The position numbers and the translations under genes are program-made. The notes under the pieces were generated by a model. That model did not search any database. It had not been told where the DNA came from and saw only the letters and a program-made list of their open reading frames with translations. From Dipteris shenzhenensis (Eukaryota; Polypodiophyta; Polypodiopsida; Gleicheniales), in NCBI GenBank assembly GCA_047967505.1, contig CM106539.1: 64,000 bases of DNA; one strand, given 5' to 3'. Positions 51,286-56,100 of this stretch are shown here, piece after piece. Positions within the stretch are counted from its first letter, which is position 1; each line of letters starts with the position of its first letter.

Positions 51286-52869
51286 CTATATCTCTCCGTG
51301 TTTCTCCTCCACTGAGCAACAGGAGCAAATATTTCCCTCTAGGAAGATTTTGGGGGTACGCCTGTATGGAAAAACTGCACATGTAACTTCTAATAGCATG
51401 CAGGTGATGATCATGAACCATTGTCTTGGGAGTTGCGAGTACAAATAGCTCAAGATGTCGCAAGAGGAATTGAGTATCTTCATGAAGGGGTATGCCTAAA
51501 ACTCACCTGGCTGTCTACTGCCCTTTCTTATTGACATCACTAGGTGTATGGGATTTCTGCTTATTAAGTTTTGAACTGCCTCAACTGAAAAACACATATT
51601 GCCGGTGGTACAAATTATTTCTGGTCATTTAACAGGCAAGTCTTCATGCTCTTTGTTCAGTTGCTCATTTCATACTCACTTTGTTTCAGGCAACACCTCC
51701 TGTGATTCATCGTGACATAAAATCTGCAAATATATTGCTGGATGGTACTTTGAAAGCACGGGTATGTGTGCAGGAGCAGAAAGTTACATATTTCTTGGGT
51801 GTCACTGGGTAAATTATATTTGACCAATTTTATAATAAGTATGCGAGAAATAATCCGGTGGGATCTCCTGTGAACAGTTGGATACTATGATAAAAAAGGG
51901 CCTCGCATGTCTAAAAACTCTGTAATAGAATCTTGTTATAAGAATGCAGCGTGATGTGAAGCCTTATATTGTAACCTGTCTTGTCTGTTCTAAGGAGCAA
52001 ACTTCACAGAATCGTTCTATAAAGCAGGCAACCAACATGGCATTTGCAAATTTTCTATTTTGAAAGAAAATGAGTCACCATTGAGGCTAAATAAAGTCAC
52101 CCGGCCCCCTAACCAGCCACCCACCCCTCACCCCATCAAATCCTTTTCTCTCTCCGTGGCCACTCAAAATGATTATCTGTGTCGTATTGGTTGTACCAGG
52201 TTGCAGACTTTGGGTTATCTAAGGAGGTCAGTGCAGATTACCCCAACTCCGGTGTAAGAGGGACCTTTGGTTATGTGGATCCAGAATACATCTCCACAAA
52301 CCAATTCACTCTGAAAAGTGATGTTTACAGTTTTGGAATCTTGTTGTTCGAACTGGTGACGGCCAGGAATCCACAGAAAGGACTTATGGATTATGTTGGG
52401 CTGGTAAGCTGCTTCATGTAACATTTATTCAGCAATCTCTTTTTGTCATGTGAACTCATGTCCTATGTTGGGCTGGTAAGCTGCTTCATGTAACATTTAT
52501 TCAGCAATCTCTTTTTGTCATGTGAACTCATGTCCTTATGATCACTGCTTACAGGCATCATTGAGTGTGGAAGGGGAGGAAGGATGGGAGGAGATTTTGG
52601 ATGCAAGGATTAGTGGAAAGTGCAATTTGGCAGAACTTGGGGCCATGGCAGCCCTAGCAAAGCAGTGTGTGAGTTCTAGTTCACACCATCGGCCAAGGAT
52701 GAGAGAGGTATCACAGCAACTGTTGAGATTGGGGAATAGGAGAAATAGCAGCCGCCATGATAGAAGCAAAGTTTCAGCTGATGATACAGTCCAAACAGGT
52801 AGGGATATTGAGCTTACACGAGTTGATTTAAGTCGACTTGCCAGCATACCTGAGCGGCTAGAAGTTTGA
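11243..52869 (+). CDS. CRLK1: Calcium/calmodulin-regulated receptor-like kinase (CRLK1-type), 7 exons
   Basis: The seven exons (11243-11562, 36104-36257, 50644-50770, 51404-51489, 51690-51761, 52200-52403, 52555-52869) total 1278 nt and give 425 residues plus stop. Arabidopsis CRLK1 is a plasma-membrane Ser/Thr kinase of about 440 residues that binds calmodulin and acts in cold signalling through a MAP-kinase cascade. Visible here: a hydrophobic anchor at residues about 8-31 with almost no extracellular part, a linker with TLPIRVNG, then a complete RD-type kinase domain from about 114. Its landmarks are the Gly loop GEGAFG (121-126), Lys142, alpha-C Glu158, HRD (236-238) with Asn243, DFG (256-258), activation-loop RGTFGY (273-278) and DPE (280-282). 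A basic tail (about 367-393) fits the calmodulin-binding region reported for CRLK1. Introns 1 and 2 are 24,541 and 14,386 bp. Every junction is GT-AG and in phase. The ATG is the first Met after an in-frame stop. Confidence 0.88.
11563..12679 (+). other. Intron 1, first part: no gene
   Basis: Non-coding, AT-rich sequence after the exon 1 donor. I see no domain-bearing ORF. A 27-bp phrase at 11874-11900 (GATTGGATATATTCTGG...) recurs at 12718-12744 with three mismatches. Alternating CA/CG stretches occur at 12240-12265. Confidence 0.6.
12680..12852 (-). repeat. Start of a minus-strand copia 3' LTR
   Basis: On the minus strand a purine run (AAAAAGTGAGGAGC) is followed at 12852 by TGTTAGTTCACTAAATTACC, the order expected for a polypurine tract and LTR. 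It directly follows the copia RNase H relic on that strand. The LTR's other end is not fixed; a 14-bp direct repeat (12684-12697 and 12754-12767) lies inside. Confidence 0.5.
12890..13215 (-). pseudogene. Ty1/copia RNase H C-terminal relic
   Basis: The minus strand reads, across frameshifts, an AEYILE... start, then a degraded [14 protein letters not shown] block, [18 protein letters not shown] and [16 protein letters not shown], the ADILTKAL signature of copia RNase H. Its wording differs from the other copia copies in this window, so it represents a separate, Tork-like lineage. Confidence 0.7.
13216..13679. other. Intron 1 spacer between two copia relics
   Basis: No coding signature. The phrase GGTCGATAATGGA occurs twice (about 13088 and 13361), suggesting a local duplication around an insertion. 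The minus strand near 13560-13620 has LTR-like wording, but no partner LTR was found. Confidence 0.4.
13680..15144 (-). pseudogene. copia protease, pre-integrase and integrase (minus-strand copy)
   Basis: A 245-codon open stretch (15144-14407) carries [11 protein letters not shown], the protease active site, then [17 protein letters not shown], then the pre-integrase [16 protein letters not shown] and KHVCEG. Frameshifts follow; integrase continues in pieces to the readable stretch 14012-13680 ([27 protein letters not shown]). Stops and shifts show it is dead. Confidence 0.85.
15190..15819 (-). pseudogene. copia Gag, C-terminal part
   Basis: Reads as UBN2-type Gag: [20 protein letters not shown], then [13 protein letters not shown]-like and [14 protein letters not shown]. 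The zinc knuckle near 15250-15290 is [13 protein letters not shown] preceded by Ser instead of the first Cys, so the knuckle is broken. It is the downstream half of a gag split by the insertion at 15829-17258. Confidence 0.8.
15829..17258 (-). mobile_element. 1.43-kb insertion inside copia gag (solo-LTR-like)
   Basis: The 9-bp direct repeat TCAAAGATG (minus strand) flanks it at 15820-15828 and 17259-17267, and the Gag reading frame is recognisable on both sides. Read on the minus strand the insert starts (TG)TCACGGGGACGTG. No coding region or terminal inverted repeat was found. A TG start, no ORF and a size of 1.4 kb suit a solo LTR with 5-bp duplication AAAGA; a 9-bp duplication would instead suit a Mutator-type element. 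Confidence 0.65.
17268..17530 (-). pseudogene. copia Gag, N-terminal part
   Basis: Begins [10 protein letters not shown] and contains the Gag N-terminal phrase [13 protein letters not shown], matching [13 protein letters not shown] in the + strand copy at 21826. It ends at the TCAAAGATG repeat where the 1.43-kb insertion starts. Confidence 0.8.
17531..18906 (-). other. copia 5' leader rich in GGGGCTTTTGCA-type phrases
   Basis: The untranslated leader between LTR remnant and gag. It is built of many short variants of TTTGCAGATTTG and GGGGCTTTTGC (seen as CAAATCTGCAAA and GCAAAAGCCCC on the plus strand). No ORF of note. The same phrase style is found in the leaders at 21370-21825 and 32750-32990. 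Confidence 0.6.
18933..19034 (-). repeat. LTR start (TGTTGAGAATTG family), interrupted by copia
   Basis: On the minus strand TGTTGAGAATTGCAG follows a purine tract (AAGGGGAGG, 19035-19043). The 100 bp align with 20048-20145, the start of another LTR of this family. The copia at 13680-18932 inserted here, so the rest of this LTR is missing. Confidence 0.65.
19035..20147 (-). mobile_element. Short non-autonomous LTR element (internal part and 5' LTR)
   Basis: The minus strand shows an LTR from 20147 to roughly 19720, about 0.65 kb of non-coding interior including a (CT)n/G/A low-complexity block (19617-19690), then a polypurine tract and the second LTR start at 19034. With no coding capacity this fits a TRIM/LARD-like element. 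The primer-binding site is not recognisable and the LTR end is approximate. The 20147 terminus reads CGTTGAG rather than TGTTGAG. Confidence 0.5.
19617..19690. repeat. (CT)n, C-run, G-run and A-run block
   Basis: A pure CT tract followed by CCCCCC, CCCCAAGGGGGG and a long A-run. The CCCC...GGGG part can fold on itself. Confidence 0.8.
20148..20698 (-). pseudogene. Ty3/gypsy Gag, C-terminal half with zinc knuckle
   Basis: Reads on the minus strand [13 protein letters not shown], then a basic linker, then the zinc knuckle [14 protein letters not shown] near 20405-20450. It is the downstream half of the gag whose N-terminal half is at 26064-26694; the copia element at 20704-26058 separates them with duplication AAACG. 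It is frameshifted near 20620 and runs into the short LTR element at about 20147. Confidence 0.8.
20704..20959 (+). repeat. 5' LTR of the complete copia element
   Basis: Starts TGTAGGCC, ends CCCTATA (CCCTACA in the 3' copy, so the terminal CA was mutated). It contains repeated GGACACTTAG phrases. Confidence 0.93.
20961..20972 (+). other. Primer-binding site of the complete copia element
   Basis: TGGTATCAGAGC, the standard initiator-Met tRNA complement of plant copia elements, one base after the LTR. Confidence 0.92.
21826..22785 (+). CDS. copia Gag polyprotein region
   Basis: An open 319-residue Gag. The N-terminus has [19 protein letters not shown], the retrotransposon Gag N-terminal motif, then a UBN2-type capsid ([37 protein letters not shown]), a basic linker, and a zinc knuckle [14 protein letters not shown] at about residues 281-294. 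It packages element RNA into virus-like particles. Pol follows after a TGA, in another frame, which may be decay since pol is otherwise broken. It is the only intact long protein of this element. Confidence 0.85.
   Translation: MVGNNHDLFGILHEDDKLDGTNYPMWSYLMKHILVARHFWNIVSGIDMSPANAAVAAPNAGPSAEGTPPDALSSSTPVAAPPTQEQTRWDARDANTHSCIALSYKGIIIPHIRSCRTTKDAWDKLASLYQIRNEARVAYLRRQWQEVSMNEGYSMDAYLTKVKDLMEQLANIDEVVPNSQLVSTRLNGLPDTYQEFATTLRLVAMGNPDHYSFDQLVTLLLQEEQSRANRQATVPDHAFASQQTGKGKASKPMGKPKYVPNSGNSSNVSQNTADKSKKKRCNYCRKPGHEISECRKRIASEKKKAGLTVNASHAIESHE
22782..25721 (+). pseudogene. copia Pol (protease, integrase, RT, RNase H), broken
   Basis: Protease [11 protein letters not shown] (Ser of DSGAS replaced by Phe), pre-integrase [12 protein letters not shown] and [14 protein letters not shown], integrase start [10 protein letters not shown] with [12 protein letters not shown], a degraded central catalytic region near 23690, then [18 protein letters not shown] runs 24375-25200 ([45 protein letters not shown] catalytic motif near 25118). 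A short tandem duplication at 24861-24905 and a deletion near 25205 remove RT sequence before RNase H ([36 protein letters not shown]). Several stops, so inactive. Confidence 0.9.
25803..26058 (+). repeat. 3' LTR of the complete copia element
   Basis: Starts TGTAAGCC, ends CCCTACA, directly before the AAACG duplication. Confidence 0.93.
26064..26694 (-). pseudogene. Ty3/gypsy Gag, N-terminal half
   Basis: On the minus strand it starts [17 protein letters not shown], has a stop after about 17 codons, then [24 protein letters not shown], an acidic stretch, and the retrotransposon Gag core ([31 protein letters not shown]). The frame is then cut by the copia insertion at 26058 and resumes at 20698. 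The start ATG was chosen because it begins a Gag-like segment after a non-coding leader. Confidence 0.82.
26695..27286 (-). other. gypsy leader with a decayed primer-binding site
   Basis: Non-coding leader upstream of the minus-strand gag. At about 27270-27283 the minus strand reads TGGCATTAGAGTCT, which is the initiator-Met primer-binding site with three changes. If correct, the 5' LTR lies above 27286. Confidence 0.45.
27287..28070 (-). repeat. Probable gypsy 5' LTR region
   Basis: Non-coding sequence upstream of the putative primer-binding site on the minus strand. No matching second LTR is in the window, so boundaries cannot be set. Confidence 0.3.
28071..28999. other. Intron 1 stretch without recognisable gene
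   Basis: AT-rich and non-coding. On the minus strand a G-run at 28239-28246 followed by ATTGTACCC could be a polypurine tract and LTR start of another decayed element. Nothing else is supported. Confidence 0.35.
29000..31680 (-). pseudogene. LINE reverse transcriptase relic
   Basis: On the minus strand 31646-31053 carries the start of a LINE RT ending in [15 protein letters not shown], motif A of the RT palm (usual form FVDFRKAFD). Downstream, across frames, short phrases resemble a LINE palm and thumb, including [15 protein letters not shown] (about 30800) and [12 protein letters not shown]-type wording (about 30680). The piece 34677-34440 is its upstream part; the gag-only element at 31692-34420 splits the two. 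Many stops. The region 29000-29550 stays open (129 codons) but has no domain I recognise. Confidence 0.6.
29655..29903 (-). pseudogene. LINE ORF1-like RNA-binding C-terminal segment
   Basis: An 82-codon open stretch on the minus strand: an FRDTHT / [12 protein letters not shown] block, then [18 protein letters not shown] and an RDGCLLI end. The layout (charged helix, then a Gly-Trp/Arg-Asp-Gly-hydrophobic ending) resembles the C-terminal domain of L1-type ORF1 (Transposase_22). Its place downstream of RT on the same strand is odd, because ORF1 is normally 5' of RT. Confidence 0.4.
31695..31946 (+). repeat. 5' LTR (truncated) of the gag-only element
   Basis: Matches 34174-34420 except at two positions near 31868-31878. 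A TATA-like CTATAAAAG is at about 31838. Ends TTTTCAACA beside the primer-binding site. Confidence 0.88.
31949..31960 (+). other. Primer-binding site of the gag-only element
   Basis: TGGTATCAGAGC, complement of initiator-Met tRNA. Confidence 0.9.
31961..33052 (+). other. Long leader of the gag-only element
   Basis: About 1.1 kb without a long ORF. The first part has imperfect tandem CTGCCCACGCTGCTGCTCC repeats (31998-32060). Near 32350-32420 there are palindromic CCGTACAG/CTGTACGG phrases. The last part contains GGGGCTTTT and TTTTGCA phrases, like the copia leaders elsewhere in this intron. Confidence 0.6.
33053..33906 (+). pseudogene. Gag of the gag-only element (UBN2 type)
   Basis: Starts [20 protein letters not shown], then a TAG where relatives have Trp, then [12 protein letters not shown]-type UBN2 capsid sequence to about 33555. 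A single-base loss there turns a Leu codon into a stop; the next frame continues [17 protein letters not shown], a Lys-rich linker, and a zinc knuckle [14 protein letters not shown] at 33706-33747, ending VIDEEWAF. Two lesions (one stop, one frameshift) in an otherwise well-preserved Gag suggest recent inactivation or that Gag too is supplied in trans. Confidence 0.85.
34111..34420 (+). repeat. 3' LTR of the gag-only element
   Basis: Starts TGTTGGAATCGG after the polypurine tract, ends TTTTCAACA, followed by the duplication TTACG. Confidence 0.92.
34440..34677 (-). pseudogene. LINE segment between endonuclease and RT
   Basis: A 70-codon open stretch on the minus strand including [11 protein letters not shown] and [13 protein letters not shown], the W-D-x-EC pattern usual between endonuclease and RT of plant LINEs. 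It is the upstream part of the LINE interrupted by the gag-only element. Confidence 0.65.
34656..34684. repeat. Perfect 29-bp palindrome
   Basis: Two 14-bp arms (GGTTTACATGAGCC and its complement) around one base. It lies in the LINE fragment, in intron 1. Confidence 0.85.
34690..35510. other. Intron 1 stretch without recognisable gene
   Basis: Non-coding; no domain, LTR or RNA gene seen. Confidence 0.5.
35511..35693 (-). pseudogene. LINE zf-RVT fragment
   Basis: On the minus strand: [17 protein letters not shown], then [22 protein letters not shown]. This Cys-x2-Cys ... His-x4-Cys arrangement is the zinc-binding C-terminus of LINE reverse transcriptases. It precedes the other LINE on this strand, so it comes from a separate copy. 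Confidence 0.75.
36104..36257 (+). CDS. CRLK1: CRLK1-type gene, exon 2 (Gly loop and Lys)
   Basis: Acceptor TTCTATAG at 36103. The first base completes codon 107 (Arg), then [19 protein letters not shown] and FAVKML (Lys142), ending EKEFLTE with phase 0 at the donor GTAGGT (36258). It holds the ATP-binding loop, the invariant Lys and alpha-C Glu158. Confidence 0.9.
36258..38600 (+). other. Intron 2, first part: no gene
   Basis: About 2.3 kb with no domain-bearing ORF. It contains the second copy of the dispersed repeat (36436-36488) and a T16-type run at 36825-36841. It may be the ancestral intron sequence. Confidence 0.5.
36436..36488. repeat. Dispersed ~53-bp repeat, copy 2
   Basis: Partner of 191-245, with about three mismatches. 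Confidence 0.5.
38640..38890 (-). pseudogene. LINE zf-RVT domain
   Basis: Reads [20 protein letters not shown], then [20 protein letters not shown] and a Trp: the zinc-binding Cys-Cys-His-Cys block at the end of plant LINE ORF2. Confidence 0.85.
40100..41300 (-). pseudogene. LINE reverse transcriptase domain
   Basis: Pieces in order: [20 protein letters not shown] and [15 protein letters not shown] (40795-40680), [17 protein letters not shown] in a shifted frame (about 40600, motif A), [11 protein letters not shown] and the active-site motif reading [11 protein letters not shown] (about 40290). The usual motif is FADD, so the first catalytic Asp is Asn here. Upstream 41301-41025 is the RT lead-in. 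Inactive. Confidence 0.85.
41598..42592 (-). pseudogene. LINE endonuclease domain (degraded)
   Basis: Contains [16 protein letters not shown] near 42360, equivalent to the SWNVRGL start of the apurinic-like endonuclease, then FLLIQEHM (Q-E catalytic motif, about 42270). Later parts are shifted. ORF2 therefore starts near 42400. Confidence 0.7.
42600..44320 (-). pseudogene. LINE ORF1 (DUF4283-like N-terminus, zinc knuckle, Pro-rich linker)
   Basis: On the minus strand the N-terminal part includes [13 protein letters not shown] and LPLPKL-like phrases with stops; then [14 protein letters not shown] (CX2CX4HX4C, about 43625-43670), a long Pro-rich linker (43650-43150), and a C-terminal piece (42825-42595). 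This order matches plant LINE ORF1 proteins, which bind the element RNA. Confidence 0.7.
44420..44940 (-). repeat. Strand-asymmetric G-rich block at the LINE 5' end
   Basis: The plus strand is almost entirely G/A (GGGGGCGGAGG-type runs); the minus strand is C-rich. It occupies the 5' untranslated region of the LINE. The long minus-strand ORF here (Pro/Ser only) is a by-product of composition. Confidence 0.75.
44992..45680 (+). pseudogene. copia gag-protease fragment
   Basis: Reads [27 protein letters not shown], then (shifted) [11 protein letters not shown]-like wording, then [14 protein letters not shown] near 45380 and DWYFK-GALKH (the DSGAS protease site lost). The same family as the other copia copies. 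It begins exactly where the LINE 5' end stops. Confidence 0.75.
45681..46259. other. Intron 2 stretch without recognisable gene
   Basis: An 87-codon open stretch at 45991-46254 has no domain and no supporting context. Nothing else is seen. Confidence 0.45.
46260..46930 (-). pseudogene. Ty3/gypsy integrase C-terminus and chromodomain-region relic
   Basis: On the minus strand 46927-46660 reads AAYKLELPS followed, after shifts, by [13 protein letters not shown] and [15 protein letters not shown]: the AYKLELP...FHVSxLK...PEKILDxR path at the end of gypsy pol. Downstream (46600-46260) is LTR-like. It is a different lineage from the chromovirus at 262-947. Confidence 0.6.
46931..47478. other. Intron 2 spacer
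   Basis: No recognisable gene. A 78-codon open stretch (47169-47405) has no domain I recognise. Confidence 0.4.
48932..49156. mobile_element. 225-bp foldback element (MITE-like)
   Basis: Two 74-bp arms (48932-49005 and 49083-49156) are inverted copies with four mismatches, around a 77-bp loop. The outer ends read AAAAGGTGTTGATGATG and its complement. Each arm contains its own small palindrome (CTAAGGTC/GACCTTAG). No target duplication is obvious. It sits inside a copia integrase beside a gypsy scrap. Confidence 0.75.
49157..49263 (-). pseudogene. Ty3/gypsy RT N-terminal scrap inside copia integrase
   Basis: The minus strand reads [21 protein letters not shown] then EEREAEER, the start of gypsy RT (HxIDLIPGxxPxxxxPYRxSxxE). 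Copia integrase lies on both sides. Confidence 0.75.
49851..50643 (+). other. Intron 2, last part: no gene
   Basis: AT-rich, with a C-run at 50523-50530 and the acceptor ATGATAG at 50643. Confidence 0.5.
50644..50770 (+). CDS. CRLK1: CRLK1-type gene, exon 3
   Basis: Residues 159-200 and one base of codon 201: [19 protein letters not shown], then [16 protein letters not shown]. This is the alpha-C/beta-4/beta-5 part and hinge of the kinase. Donor GTATGT, phase 1. Confidence 0.9.
50799..50833. repeat. (TC)n microsatellite in intron 3
   Basis: Pure TC tract about 28 bp after the exon 3 donor. Confidence 0.9.
51213..51285. repeat. (CT)n-(TA)n-(GA)n palindrome in intron 3
   Basis: A CT tract (51213-51238), an alternating TA core and a GA tract (51263-51285) are complementary and can form one long hairpin about 120 bp before exon 4. 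Confidence 0.9.
51404..51489 (+). CDS. CRLK1: CRLK1-type gene, exon 4
   Basis: Completes Gly201, then [20 protein letters not shown] and GIEYLHEG (to residue 229), kinase helices D and E. Acceptor GCATGCAG, donor GTATGC, phase 0. Confidence 0.9.
51690..51761 (+). CDS. CRLK1: CRLK1-type gene, exon 5 (catalytic loop)
   Basis: 24 codons, residues 230-253: [19 protein letters not shown] and on to KAR. It has the catalytic Asp238, Lys240 and Asn243. Acceptor TGTTTCAG, donor GTATGT, phase 0. Confidence 0.92.
52200..52403 (+). CDS. CRLK1: CRLK1-type gene, exon 6 (DFG and activation segment)
   Basis: 68 codons, residues 254-321: [22 protein letters not shown] and [19 protein letters not shown]. The donor at 52404 (GTAAGC) is inside the first copy of a 72-bp tandem duplication. 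Confidence 0.92.
52392..52535 (+). repeat. 72-bp tandem duplication spanning the exon 6 donor
   Basis: Unit 1 is 52392-52463 and unit 2 starts at 52464. Each has the exon 6 ending TATGTTGGGCTG followed by GTAAGC. So there are two candidate donors, 52404 and 52476. Using the second would add V-S-C-F-M and then a stop. Confidence 0.9.
52555..52869 (+). CDS. CRLK1: CRLK1-type gene, exon 7 (C-lobe and tail)
   Basis: Residues 322-425 and TGA. It starts [19 protein letters not shown], includes the conserved RPRMREV Arg (about 367-373), then a basic stretch ([15 protein letters not shown], to 393) and an acidic/neutral end. The basic stretch is the likely calmodulin contact by analogy with CRLK1. 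Acceptor CTTACAG at 52554. Confidence 0.9.
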   Translation, partial: ASLSVEGEEGWEEILDARISGKCNLAELGAMAALAKQCVSSSSHHRPRMREVSQQLLRLGNRRNSSRHDRSKVSADDTVQTGRDIELTRVDLSRLASIPERLEV

Positions 52870-53150
52870 AAAGAGCTGTGTCTTGGCCCTTGGTAATATA
52901 TGTGGTCCAGTTCCATATTTGGATAATGTGCTGTTCTGGCATTTTGTTTGCAATTGTAATTTAAGGTGATCAGACATGCTGATATAAGCCATTCAGGCGG
53001 ATCGAGACTCCTATTTATTCCCTTCAAGAGTTTTGCTTTTAAACCGTCTTCCTTTGGGGGTGGATCACGGTCGTGTAAAGATATCCCCACCTGATCAATT
53101 TTGAGAGAATTATGTTTGTATGTACCATTAATAAGAAGCGTTCGGGCTAA
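52870..53150 (+). other. Presumed 3' UTR of the CRLK1-type gene
   Basis: Follows the stop codon. A possible polyadenylation signal (TTAATAAGAA) lies at about 53128-53137. The end is not determined. Confidence 0.4.
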
Positions 53151-56100
53151 TGACCAACAAAGTTGGTCTTTGCGGTCTCTTTTGTGATCAAAGCACTGCT
53201 TTGTTCAATTGCAAATATTCCCAATACATTGCAGGGAGTACCAAGGGGATAAGATGTGAATTTTTAGACTTCAAAAAATTTAGTAGGCTCTCTATTCATT
53301 AGAGGTCTCTTTTTAACGCTACTTCAAAGACTTTTGACTAAATCCATCTCTACAAGTTAATAAGAGTAAGCTGTCCAAGGGTTTCCTTAGTCTTCCACAT
53401 TGATAAGACCTTGGTCTTCCACATCAATAAGACCTTTAACCATCATAGTCCTAAAATTTTGTTGAAATACACATTAGAATGCATGCTCTTGTTCCTTTGT
53501 CTCTTTAGCTCTTTGTTTTGCACACGAGCAAATTGGTAACAATGGGGACGTCATTTAGTAAGGCACTCGAAATGCACAATTCTCTAAGCATGCTGTGATT
53601 AAAGTAGGGGTTAATGAATCACAATGGTCAACACTAGTGGTTGTATTGATGGCTTTTAGAAACCTCTAAGCATTAAGTCAACTTGATTGCTCTATTAAAT
53701 GAGTAGTAAAGAGCACACCATAGCACATAGGGACACCAAGATACACCCAAACAAGGTGACTCCACATTTAGGTTAGGTTTTTAAGATACCAAGGTTAATA
53801 CTTTTGGGGATCTTGTTGCTCAAAAATAATTTAAAAAGCTTGGAAGGGAAGCTCATTAGGAAAAATCAAGGTAATTAGTTCACTGTCATAATAATACAAG
53901 AACAAGCTAAATCATGTGAATTGATTATACAAGGTCAAGGCTCAAGAATAAGCAAGTAAAGAGGAAGGACACAATTATATATGTCTTAGAATGTAATGGT
54001 TCCTCTATATAAAAGTCAATGGAAACATTGATGGCCCACACAATGCCTAAAAGGGACAAGACAACGCATAAAAGTGGAGTGTGAAGTTTTGAACTCTTCC
54101 TCAATGATTAAGACTTCCAATTGCCTTGATGTAAGCCTTCATTTTAGTTTTGCTATAAAATTTTGAGTTACTCATTAGATGTGAGTGAAGTATGTGAGCA
54201 TTTAAAAGTTTTTCAAAATGTTTGTTGCTAAAATGGTAGCAAGTCTAGTTAGTAGTAAGTCCCCAAACCCTTGCTCCGTTATAAACAAACATGTAAAACT
54301 CAAAGCAAGAGCCCTCCCTTTTAATACTAAATATGAAAATCATCAATTGGACTTTTTAAAAGTTAAGGGGATGACAAAAGGGAATGCATTTTGATTTTTA
54401 AATGAAAGACAATCAAATTGAAACTATTTGGTATTTAGAAAACTAGGCTACAAAGGTCAATAACATGAGTGTCGAGCCTTTGAAAAATAACCATGTGGAT
54501 GGTGTTTGTCCCAATCCAAAAGAGAGGTTTCCCCATGTTCAAGAAGAGAGCACCAAAGGCATGCTCTTCCCATCTCTGCTTAGAGGGGTAGAACCATGGA
54601 TATTGATCTAGACATTACATCAAGGACTTTAGAATCTCTGGTGTCCACAAGCATGTTTCCAAAGCACCATGGAAAGAGAGGTTTATTGAATCTAAAATTT
54701 AGAGGCCCCATTGTAATACATGACTTCAAGATGGTGGAGTTTGGCCTACACAAGGTTGAGATTGGACAAAAGACATGTAGGAAGTTGAAACAATAGATTG
54801 GTTTGATTAAATATTGGATTTTAAAAGTAGTTGAATGAACCAAAGACACACCCACTTGTTCCAATAAGCAAAGTGAGAACAATAGAGACATGGCCAGGAG
54901 GCTAATGTCTTCATAGGAATAATTATGGGATTAAAGTGTTTGCTGGTATCAGAATAAGTTTAACTAATCACATCCCATTATAGCAAAAATTGATGAAAAC
55001 ACATGTTTAAATCTATCCATAGAAACAATAATTTCATTTTCAAGCCTATTACTTCCCTTGGGAAAGAGAGTTATTCAAACTATGCAAGAGCCTTGGAATT
55101 CGTAACAAACAACATAGCAAGCATCATCAAGCTATAGAATCATAGATTTCATGTAACAATTACAAGGGGGTCAAAATGAAATTTTTTCACAGAGGTCAAT
55201 CAAACCTACGGAGCTTAGCGTGGCTTAAAGGATATACAAAGAAGAGAATGTTAAAGCCAAAAATATGATTTTTTGAGAAGAACAAAAGGTGCCAAAATAA
55301 ATTTGAAACTTCAATGGGTCAAAGATGCATAGGTGTTCAAAGGTACTTTCCATGTACAACCTTGTAAGTAGATCCCAAAGTAGACTTTTGAACATATAGA
55401 AACATGTTGAGGGCATCTCCATTGTTATCGTAGGCCATTGAATTCATTGAATTGAATTCATGGTTGGACATATGTAAATAGAGATACTCAAATCTATCCT
55501 TGACCCCTTCCAAAATGGGAAGTCCTTAGTTATAAGAGCCTTCCCAAATAATTATGTAGCAAAGTACTAGGATGCTAATAGTGAAGATCTTACTAGGATG
55601 GACAATGTTGGCATCTTATGAGAGAAGACATACTAGAATAGCTACACTCCCTACTATGATACAATCTTTCACGCAAAGTCCAAGTTGGTGCTAGGCGCTC
55701 TCCTTACTGCTTCATAGTTGTATCAAGGCCAATACCTTAGAGAGAATCATCACAAACATCAATGCATTCCAACGAATGTTTTCTTATCTTAGGATTGTCT
55801 CAATTGGAACAAAGGTTTTAAATAAAGAGAATTCATTAAGCTTCCATTTTAAAACAAGTACGAAACAAGTTCAATGGGATTTCTTGATAGGAGTTCTAAA
55901 GGGACTTCACCATGTTGTCATTGAATTTGCATCCTTTTGGTCCATGGTAATTTTGACGTAACAACTAAAAGAGAGTCAAATATTTTGTTATAAAGAGTTC
56001 CAAATGTATCAAGTGTCCTCTATATCAAGAGCATTATCCTCCCAAAAACACAGAGGTTCTTCTAAAATAACATGCATATGCCAAGTGGGGAAAGAATAAA

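Noticed and set aside
52542-53090. 182-codon minus-strand ORF
   Set aside because: It is the antisense shadow of kinase exon 7 and its 3' UTR.
54580-54891. 103-codon minus-strand ORF downstream of the gene
   Set aside because: No domain, no neighbouring exons, and it is in AT-rich sequence where such a length is possible by chance.
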